A stretch of 64,000 bases of DNA from Duganella sp. 1411. GTDB taxonomy: Bacteria > Pseudomonadota > Gammaproteobacteria > Burkholderiales > Burkholderiaceae_D. The stretch covers positions 62,001-126,000 of the forward strand of contig NZ_JAFICD010000002.1 of NCBI RefSeq assembly GCF_017833525.1, given 5' to 3'. Position 1 is the first letter of the stretch, and every line of letters begins with the position of its first letter. The notes beneath the pieces were generated by a model. The model ran no database searches. It was not told the DNA's origin and saw only the letters and a program-made list of their open reading frames with translations. Positions 58,087 through 64,000 of this stretch are shown here, piece after piece. Made by a program: the position numbers and the translations under genes.

Positions 58087-58101
58087 GGCATTCCCATCGG
58101 C

Positions 58102-58107
58102 TATAAT
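58102..58107 (+). promoter_or_regulatory. Sigma-70 -10 element for bamD
   Basis: Perfect TATAAT 45 bases upstream of the bamD ATG, in the 65-base divergent gap with rluD. No good -35 is visible at 17 bases. Confidence 0.5.
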
Positions 58108-58151
58108 CAGCCTATTGTAAAACTTTGGTTAAACAGCTTCTTGCAAAACAT

Positions 58152-58952
58152 ATGCAAAAAAAATTATCGGTAGTCGCAGCAACGTTGGTTCTGCTTAGTT
58201 TGTCCGCTTGCGGCATTTTCTCGGAGAAAGCTGACGAGACAAAAGGTTGGACCGCGACGAAATTATACTCGGAGGCGACCGAAGAACTCGAAGGCGCGCA
58301 CTACGAGCGCGCGATCCAGCTCTACGAGAAGCTCGAATCGAGCTATCCGTTCGGCACTTACGCCCAGCAGGCGCAGATGCAGATCGCCTACGCCTATTAC
58401 AAGTCGCAGGACCAGGCCCAGGCGCTGGCGGCGGTCGAGCGCTTCATCAAGCTGCACCCGAACCACAACAATGTCGACTATATGTACTACCTGCGCGGCC
58501 TGATCAACTTCAACGACCAGATCGGCTTCCTGAACTTCATCTACGCCCAGGACACGACCGAGCGCGACCCGAAGGCCACGCGCGAAGCCTACGCGGCGTT
58601 CAAGCAGCTGGTGGATAAGTTCCCGAACAGCAAGTATACCCCGGACGCGCTGGACCGCATGCGCTACCTGCTCAACGCCATGGCGGCGTACGAGGTGCAC
58701 GTGGCGCGCTACTACTACCGTCGCGGCGCCTACCTGGCCGCGGCCAACCGCGCCATGGGCATCATGAGCGACTACCGCGACTCGCCGGCGATCGAAGAGG
58801 CGCTGTTCATCATGATCCGCAGCTACGACAAGCTGGGCATGACGGAACTGCGCGACGACACGATGCGCGTGTTCAAGCTCAACTACCCGACCAGCAAGTT
58901 CCTCGACGAGGGCAAGAAGGCCGAGCGGCACTGGTGGAAGCTCTGGAATTAA
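58152..58952 (+). CDS. bamD: BamD, outer-membrane assembly lipoprotein
   Basis: 266 residues. The signal peptide ends with the lipobox LSAC (lipidated Cys near residue 20), followed by five TPR-like helical repeats (YSEATEELEGAHYERAIQLYEKL, then AYAYYKSQDQAQALAAVERF). BamD is the essential partner of BamA in beta-barrel insertion. I chose ATG 58152 (MQKKLSVVAATLVLL) because it opens the signal peptide; a TTG nine codons upstream would add nothing family-like. A hairpin repeat and then a terminator follow the stop. Confidence 0.95.
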   Translation: MQKKLSVVAATLVLLSLSACGIFSEKADETKGWTATKLYSEATEELEGAHYERAIQLYEKLESSYPFGTYAQQAQMQIAYAYYKSQDQAQALAAVERFIKLHPNHNNVDYMYYLRGLINFNDQIGFLNFIYAQDTTERDPKATREAYAAFKQLVDKFPNSKYTPDALDRMRYLLNAMAAYEVHVARYYYRRGAYLAAANRAMGIMSDYRDSPAIEEALFIMIRSYDKLGMTELRDDTMRVFKLNYPTSKFLDEGKKAERHWWKLWN

Positions 58953-58968
58953 ACCCGTACCGCATCCA

Positions 58969-58995
58969 GGGGTCGTACCCCACGGGTACGACCCC
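58969..58995. repeat. Hairpin repeat related to 35527-35556
   Basis: GGGGTCGTACCC, loop CAC, GGGTACGACCCC: a 12-base stem. Both copies are followed by a similar CGG...GCGGGTTAA tail, so this is a small repeat family. Confidence 0.75.
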
Positions 58996-59017
58996 GGCTT
59001 TGGGGGTGCGGGTTAAT

Positions 59018-59045
59018 AAAAACCGGGACGCGATCCCGGTTTTTT
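59018..59045. terminator. Bidirectional rho-independent terminator between bamD and yaaA
   Basis: A-run, stem AACCGGGA / TCCCGGTT with 5-base loop, then a T-run. It serves both convergent genes. Confidence 0.88.
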
Positions 59046-59072
59046 GTTGGTGCCCGGTGGCTTTACACGGTT

Positions 59073-59843
59073 TTACGCGGCCACCTTGCGGCGGAAAATC
59101 CAGGTGCTGTCGTCCGAATCCTTCTTGTCGAAGGCATAACCGTCGACGTCGAACTTCTTCAGCTTTTGCGGATCGGTGATGCCCTTGACGGCGGCGTAGC
59201 GCGCCATCAAGCCGCGCGCCCGCTTGGCGTAGAACGAAATGATTTTGTACTTGCCGTTCTTCCAATCCTCGAACTGCGGCGTGATCACCGGCACGTCTAA
59301 CAGCTTGGGCTTGACCGACTTGAAGTATTCCTCGGACGCCAGGTTGACCAGGGTCCCGGCGCCCTGCTCGCCGGCGGCCGTATTGAGCGCCCGGGTGATG
59401 GTGTCGCCCCAGAAGTCGTACAGGTTCTTGCCGCGCGGCGTATCCAGGCGCGTGCCCATCTCCAGCCTGTGCGGATGGATCAGGTCGAGCGGGCGCAACA
59501 TGCCGTACAGCCCGGACAGGATGCGGATGCGCGCCTGCGCGTAGTCGAGCTGCTTGGGCGTGAGCGTGCGCGCCGCCAGCCCGCCGTAGACGTCGCCGTT
59601 GAACGCCATGACGGCCTGGCGGCCCTCGGCGGTGTCGGCGCTCCACGATGCGTAACGGGCAACGTTGAGCGCCGACAGGTTGTCGGAAAGATCCATCAGC
59701 TCGCCGATCTGCACCGGCGAGAACGCGCGCAGGCGCTCGATCAGTTGCGCCGAGTGGTCGAGAAAAGCGGGTTGGGAGTGCAGCTTGGTGGTCGGAGGGG
59801 TCTCGAGGTCGAGACTTTTTGCGGGCGAAAGCACTATCAGCAT
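59073..59843 (-). CDS. yaaA: YaaA, peroxide-stress protein (DUF328)
   Basis: 256 residues, full family length. It starts with [13 protein letters not shown], the conserved first strand, and includes [14 protein letters not shown] and the central [16 protein letters not shown], which are YaaA signatures. YaaA lowers free iron and limits Fenton damage under peroxide stress in E. coli. It is convergent with bamD and divergent from the PIN gene, sharing a 46-base gap with it. Confidence 0.94.
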   Translation of the reverse strand: MLIVLSPAKSLDLETPPTTKLHSQPAFLDHSAQLIERLRAFSPVQIGELMDLSDNLSALNVARYASWSADTAEGRQAVMAFNGDVYGGLAARTLTPKQLDYAQARIRILSGLYGMLRPLDLIHPHRLEMGTRLDTPRGKNLYDFWGDTITRALNTAAGEQGAGTLVNLASEEYFKSVKPKLLDVPVITPQFEDWKNGKYKIISFYAKRARGLMARYAAVKGITDPQKLKKFDVDGYAFDKKDSDDSTWIFRRKVAA

Positions 59844-59889
59844 AAGATTCCAAAAAATTCCAAATAAGCATATTTTTACAACTGCCCAC

Positions 59890-60339
59890 ATGATACCTGT
59901 TCCAACAAAACCCGCACCGGCGCGCATCGTCATCGACACCAACGTCTGCCTCGACCTGTTCGTGTTCCACGATCCGCGCTGGGCCGAGCTGCTGGCCGCG
60001 CTCGAAAGCGGCGCCGTCGAGGCCGTCACGCGCGCCGACTGCCGCGACGAGTACAACATCGTGCTGCACTACAGCCACCTGCCGCTCGACGAGGCCAGCC
60101 GGCCGCTGGCGGCGGCGCGCTTCGACGCGCTGATCAAGGTGGTCGCGCCGGCCGAGTCCGGTGTGCGCCTGCCCGTCTGCACCGACAAGGACGATCAAAA
60201 ATTCCTCGAGGTGGCGCGCGACGCCGGCGCCGAGGTGCTCATCACCAAGGACAAGGCGCTGCTCAAACTGGCGCGCCGGCTGGCCAAGGCCGGCATGTTC
60301 AAGGTCATGCTGCCGGAGGCGTGGCGGCTGGAACGATAG
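59890..60339 (+). CDS. PIN-domain protein, toxin-like, without visible antitoxin
   Basis: 149 residues. The acidic PIN residues are visible: Asp in [11 protein letters not shown], Glu in CRDEYN, and Asp in [12 protein letters not shown], suggesting an active metal-dependent ribonuclease fold (COG1569-type, putative toxin). No small antitoxin ORF lies before or after it; the upstream neighbour is yaaA on the other strand. It may be a solitary housekeeping PIN protein rather than part of a toxin-antitoxin pair. The ATG has no strong ribosome site. Confidence 0.82.
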   Translation: MIPVPTKPAPARIVIDTNVCLDLFVFHDPRWAELLAALESGAVEAVTRADCRDEYNIVLHYSHLPLDEASRPLAAARFDALIKVVAPAESGVRLPVCTDKDDQKFLEVARDAGAEVLITKDKALLKLARRLAKAGMFKVMLPEAWRLER

Positions 60340-60407
60340 ATTTTTTACGCAACACCAAAGCGCCCCCGCTGAGCTAAAATAGGCCATCTGTCCACTACAC
60401 AGCCGCC

Positions 60408-61610
60408 ATGAATAGCCGCAACGACATTGGTAACGATCTTGGTAACGACCTTCACGCCACGCCGGTGTTGACCAGCCGCCTGCCGGCCGTCGGCACCACC
60501 GTGTTCACGCGCATGTCGACCCTGGCGGCGCAGTCCGGCGCGGTCAACCTGGGCCAGGGCTTCCCCGATTTTCCGTGCGAGCGGCCGCTGCTGCAGGCCG
60601 TCACCGACGCCATGCTGGCCGACTTCAACCAGTATCCGATGATGAGCGGCGCGCCGGTGCTGCGCCACGCCATCGCCGCCAAGATCGCCGCCCTGTACGG
60701 CCACGACTATGACGCCGACAGCGCCATCACCGTCACCGCCGGCGCCACGCAGGCGCTGACCACCGCCATCCTGTGCAGCGTGCATCCGGGCGACGAGGTG
60801 ATCGTCATCGAGCCGGTGTACGACAGCTACGTGCCGGCCATCAACCTGGCCGGCGGCGTGGCCGTCGGCGTGCAGATGGAGATGGGCGCGGCCGGCTACG
60901 CGGTGCCGTGGGCCAAGGTGGCGGCGGCCGTCAGCGGCAAGACCCGCATGATCGTCATCAACACGCCGCACAACCCGACCGGCAGCGTGCTGCGCGGCGC
61001 CGACATGCACGCGCTGGCCGACATCGTGCGCGGCACCAACATCCTGATCCTGTCGGACGAGGTCTACGAGCACATGGTCTACGACGGCCAGCGCCACGAG
61101 TCGGTGTGCCGCCACGCCGAGCTGGCCGCGCGCGCCTTCGTCGTCTCCAGCTTCGGCAAGACCTACCACGTCACCGGCTGGAAGCTCGGCTACGTGGCCG
61201 CGCCGGCGGCGCTGACGGCCGAATTCCGCAAGGTGCACCAGTACAACGTCTTCAGCGTCAACACGCCGATGCAGCACGGCGTCGCCAGCTACATGGCCGA
61301 TCCCAAGCCGTACCTGGAATTGCCGGCGTTTTACCAGCGCAAGCGCGACCTGTTCCGCGACGGCCTGGCCGGCACCCGCTTCGAAGTGTTGCCGGCCGAC
61401 GGCACCTACTTCCAGTGCGTGCGCTACGACCGGATCTCGACGCAAACGGAGGCCGAATTCGCCGAATGGCTGACCACCGAGATCAAGGTCGCGGCGATCC
61501 CGGTGTCGGCGTTCTACCAGCAGGGCAAGGAATCCGGCATCGTGCGCTTCTGCTTCGCCAAAAAGGACGAGACGCTGGCGCTGGCGCTGGAGCGGCTGGC
61601 CAAAGTATAA
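60408..61610 (+). CDS. YbdL-like class I PLP aminotransferase (methionine aminotransferase)
   Basis: 400 residues, fold-type I aminotransferase. NLGQGFPDFPC near residue 46, NTPHNPTGSVL, SDEVYEHMVYDG and the PLP lysine in SSFGKTYHVTGWKLGY match YbdL/kynurenine aminotransferase-like enzymes; YbdL prefers Met, His and Phe. Residues 1-20 contain a short NDIGNDLGNDL repeat that may not be translated. It lies 68 bases behind the PIN gene and is followed after 17 bases by the HD-domain gene. Confidence 0.88.
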   Translation: MNSRNDIGNDLGNDLHATPVLTSRLPAVGTTVFTRMSTLAAQSGAVNLGQGFPDFPCERPLLQAVTDAMLADFNQYPMMSGAPVLRHAIAAKIAALYGHDYDADSAITVTAGATQALTTAILCSVHPGDEVIVIEPVYDSYVPAINLAGGVAVGVQMEMGAAGYAVPWAKVAAAVSGKTRMIVINTPHNPTGSVLRGADMHALADIVRGTNILILSDEVYEHMVYDGQRHESVCRHAELAARAFVVSSFGKTYHVTGWKLGYVAAPAALTAEFRKVHQYNVFSVNTPMQHGVASYMADPKPYLELPAFYQRKRDLFRDGLAGTRFEVLPADGTYFQCVRYDRISTQTEAEFAEWLTTEIKVAAIPVSAFYQQGKESGIVRFCFAKKDETLALALERLAKV

Positions 61611-61627
61611 AATCGGGGACTACCATC

Positions 61628-62602
61628 ATGGCCGAAACCAACCACCCGGAGCCGCCGCCGTTCGCGCACAGCCCGGCGTCGCCATCGGTGCTGCACCAGC
61701 TAAACGTGTCGAACCGGCGGCTCGAGCGCCTGCTGCAAAACCTGCGCAACGAGCACGACGCCGAAAGCGAACTGCGCGACATCGCCCGCGAGGTGGTGCG
61801 CGCGGTCGACCTGAATCCCGATATCGCGCTCGCCTGCATCTTCCTGTGCCAGATCGCCGGCAGCTACGCGGTGCGCCATTGCATCGAGACGGCGGTCGTG
61901 GTGGTCGTCATGTCGCGCAGCCTCGGCAAGTGCGACGCCGACGTCCTGACCGTCACCGCCGCCGCCTTGACGATGAACGTGGGCATGCTGCGCCACCACG
62001 AGAGCTTCCAGAACAAGCACAGCCTGAGCAACGAGGAAATGGCCATCGTGCACCGCCATCCGGAGGACAGCGCCGACCTGCTCAAGTGCGCCGGCGTCGA
62101 GGACGAGGAATGGATCTCGTGCGTGCTGCTGCACCACGAAAACGATGAAGGCAGCGGCTACCCGGCCGGCATCGCCAGTCCGCGGGTAACGTTCAACGCC
62201 AAGCTGCTCAGCCTGGCGGACCGCTATTGCGCGCAAGTGTCGGCGCGCAACTACCGGCGCTCGGTGCTGCCGGATAAGGCGCTACGCAACCTGATGGACG
62301 ACAAGGCCGCGCCGGTCGATCCGGCGCTGGCGCAGCACTTCCAGCGCGAGCTGGGCGACTTTCCGCCGGGCTGCCTGGTGCGCCTGGCCAGCGGCGAGAT
62401 CGGCGTCGTCAGTCATCGGCTGGCCGGCGGCGAGGCGCTGCACGTGCACTGCCTGCGCGACGCGGCCGGCGCCCCGCTGCCGCCGGCCGGGCAGCACCGC
62501 GCCACCGGCGACCGCCACGCCATCGCCGAGGCCCTCAGCGAGGACCAGGCCGCGATCCGCTTCAGCATGAAGCAGATCTGGGGCGCGCAGGCCAGCCTGT
62601 AA
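61628..62602 (+). CDS. Degenerate HD-GYP-type protein
   Basis: 324 residues. The C-terminal half of the HD-GYP pattern is intact (HRHPEDSADLL; LLHHENDEGSGYPAG; SLADRYCAQVSARNYRRS), and an N-terminal helix has RHCIETAV where the first conserved His belongs. The catalytic HD dyad, expected in the 'aallHDiG' segment, reads ALTMNVGML, i.e. HD has become MN. Cyclic-di-GMP hydrolysis is therefore doubtful, and a binding or scaffolding role is more likely. It starts 17 bases after the aminotransferase stop, probably co-transcribed. Confidence 0.8.
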   Translation: MAETNHPEPPPFAHSPASPSVLHQLNVSNRRLERLLQNLRNEHDAESELRDIAREVVRAVDLNPDIALACIFLCQIAGSYAVRHCIETAVVVVVMSRSLGKCDADVLTVTAAALTMNVGMLRHHESFQNKHSLSNEEMAIVHRHPEDSADLLKCAGVEDEEWISCVLLHHENDEGSGYPAGIASPRVTFNAKLLSLADRYCAQVSARNYRRSVLPDKALRNLMDDKAAPVDPALAQHFQRELGDFPPGCLVRLASGEIGVVSHRLAGGEALHVHCLRDAAGAPLPPAGQHRATGDRHAIAEALSEDQAAIRFSMKQIWGAQASL

Positions 62603-62635
62603 GCCAGCGGCGCTGGCCATCTGTAGTGCTTTGCT

Positions 62636-63481
62636 TTAGTGGGAATCCACGAAGTCGAGAATGTCGGCCTTGCGTTCGTACGCAAGAACTTGCGCCCCGG
62701 CCTCGGTCAACTCGGCGACGACTTCACAAAACGCCTTCATCCGCGCTTCCTTCTCAGCCTCCTTGGGACCTTCGACCGTGACCAACACGCGCTCGGGCAA
62801 GGTGTTCTTACGCTTCAGCTGCGCCAGCTTCCATACCCAGGCGCCGCCATGGTCGAGTATTTTGCTAGGCTGATCCTGCCCCAGATTAAGAGGCTTGATG
62901 GCTGTCACCACTTGTCCGCTTTTTTGTTCTACAAAGGGGAAGGTAGCGTGGTACTCGTCGTTACCGACCTCCAGTCGCTCAAAACGGCCACTGACGCCCG
63001 CCTCATAAAACCACCTGCGCAGCGTTCGCTCCAAAACCTGCTCCCTGTACTCGGGAGTCACAAAATCGCGCTCGACATAATGTCCGTAGAGCTCCTCAAG
63101 CTTCGCCTTGGGATCAAGCATGAGGACACCGCGAATATTACTAAACTGAATTACCGCCTCTCGTGGCCTGACTATTTCGTTGAATAACGACCGGGCAAAG
63201 TCCGCATCGTTATGCTTCAGACGTCGATCGAATCCGTGCTGCTGCAAAACTCGGGCGACCCGTTCGAACTCCTCCCTCAGGTTTTGCATCGCCGCTTTGA
63301 ACGTGGGGGTCTCGAGCTGCTCGAAAAAATTCGTCACCCGAGCGTGCTTCTTCGTCATCAGCTTGAAATCAAAGATGCGGTGCTCGGGCGCGATGATCAC
63401 GATGCCCACATTGGCGAATTCTTCCGTCTCAACAAATGGACAGAACCGGACAATCGCATATAAGCAAGCAATCTTTTTCAT
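62636..63481 (-). CDS. DUF3037 family protein
   Basis: 281 residues. The N-terminal part (YAIVRFCPFVETEEFANVGIVIIAP) matches DUF3037, a family of unknown function found next to HipA-like kinases. The C-terminal half is charged. The ATG at 63481 overlaps the stop of the kinase-like gene (ATGA), so the two are translated together; a TTG four codons upstream is less likely. Codon use is visibly less GC-biased than in the siderophore genes, suggesting an accessory origin. Confidence 0.82.
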   Translation of the reverse strand: MKKIACLYAIVRFCPFVETEEFANVGIVIIAPEHRIFDFKLMTKKHARVTNFFEQLETPTFKAAMQNLREEFERVARVLQQHGFDRRLKHNDADFARSLFNEIVRPREAVIQFSNIRGVLMLDPKAKLEELYGHYVERDFVTPEYREQVLERTLRRWFYEAGVSGRFERLEVGNDEYHATFPFVEQKSGQVVTAIKPLNLGQDQPSKILDHGGAWVWKLAQLKRKNTLPERVLVTVEGPKEAEKEARMKAFCEVVAELTEAGAQVLAYERKADILDFVDSH

Positions 63482-64000
63482 GTTATGGTCCAAAAAGCAC
63501 TACTGCGGCAGCCGAGCAGCGATAGCTTGAGAGCATGCCGGTCAAACGCAACAGGAAGCGTGCGCTCGGCATCAACAAACCACCACTCCGCGGGAACAGT
63601 ATCGCAGATCGCATCCCAGGTCGCCATAGCCGATTCAAAACGACTGGCGTAGCGGTCGCGGTCGAACATATCGGAAAAGACCGCACTGAGGTGACTGCGG
63701 AAAGGATGCAGGCTTTCAAATGTGCGCGGATCAAACTGCTCATCGAATGCCTGGTTGTGGTCGAGAACCAGCAGGCTGTTGTTGTCCAAGTCCCAAAAAA
63801 GGTTAGGATTGCCACCGAGCTCAGACTGGGTCCTGTCTCCATTTTTTATCCACCAATCGAAGAGAAGTACGTCACGCTGAACATCGTCCGGTATCTGCGA
63901 CAAATGCGAAACCGTTAGCTCGACGATCGTGCGCCGACAGGAACCGAAAGCAATACCCACTCCAAGTTCGGCCAAGTCGTCGCGCGACGCGAGGCTTATC
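63478..64000 (-). CDS. HipA-like kinase-domain protein, 5' part outside window
   Basis: At least 173 codons, open at the right edge. LLFDWWIKNGDRTQSE...NPNLFWD and LLVLDHNQAFDE resemble the catalytic (D-x-x-x-x-N/GDR) and metal-binding (LDHN) segments of HipA-type protein kinases. The gene is coupled to the DUF3037 gene by a 4-base overlap. The N-terminal lobe with the ATP-binding loop is not visible, so activity cannot be judged. No HipB-like antitoxin lies on the visible side. Confidence 0.72.
   Translation of the reverse strand, partial: ISLASRDDLAELGVGIAFGSCRRTIVELTVSHLSQIPDDVQRDVLLFDWWIKNGDRTQSELGGNPNLFWDLDNNSLLVLDHNQAFDEQFDPRTFESLHPFRSHLSAVFSDMFDRDRYASRFESAMATWDAICDTVPAEWWFVDAERTLPVAFDRHALKLSLLGCRSSAFWTIT

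Noticed and set aside
59890..60339. Toxin-antitoxin system around the PIN gene
   Set aside because: No short upstream or downstream partner frame with ribosome site is visible; the gap to yaaA is only 46 bases.

Overview
The window reads as chromosome of a high-GC betaproteobacterium, most likely Oxalobacteraceae (Massilia/Duganella/Janthinobacterium group). The evidence is the phaR-phaC-pgeF-rluD-bamD block typical of Burkholderiales, the codon bias, and scattered REPIN-like elements. No taxon can be proved from sequence alone.

Left two-thirds (1-40455): one siderophore locus. A Fur-box-controlled FecI/PvdS-like ECF sigma gene (27759-28271) and a 62-residue FecR stub (27493-27681) head a leftward block: a SyrP/TauD-type hydroxylase and four NRPS genes (26342 down to the left edge). 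The inferred assembly line is FAAL-ACP-C-A-T / C-A(Asp)-T-E-C-A-T-C-hydroxylase / C*(no HHxxxDG)-A(Asp)-T / C-A(Ser)-T-E-C-A(Ser)-T..., with termination beyond base 1. To the right are a PvdE-like ABC exporter with a PepSY membrane protein, a FhuF-like Fe-S reductase, a PvdQ-like Ntn acylase, a diaminobutyrate aminotransferase, a TonB receptor, an MbtH-like protein and a type II thioesterase. I find six promoters of the form TAAAN/CGAAT-N16-CGTC in front of these units. The locus therefore looks like a single ECF regulon making a fatty-acylated, bis(beta-hydroxyaspartate) peptide that is exported, deacylated in the periplasm (pyoverdine logic), and recovered through TonB and reductive release.

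Middle (40480-49711): lipid A cationic modification, eptA and an arnB-arnT-arnC-arnA(formyltransferase)-arnA(decarboxylase)-arnD-gtrA operon with 1-4 base overlaps. ArnA is split into two genes and a GtrA-type protein sits where the ArnEF flippase would be expected. A PmrA-like direct repeat precedes arnB.

50016-53423: a glucose-type (Gts-like) sugar ABC operon of two permeases and an ATPase. A 19-codon ORF occupies the place of the binding-protein gene, behind a LacI-type operator, REP copies and tandem repeats.

Right end (53424-64000): phaR, phaC, a small membrane protein, pgeF, rluD, bamD, yaaA, a solitary PIN protein, a YbdL-like aminotransferase, a degenerate HD-GYP protein, and a DUF3037/HipA-like kinase pair cut by the right edge. 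I see no tRNA, rRNA, CRISPR array or complete insertion sequence.
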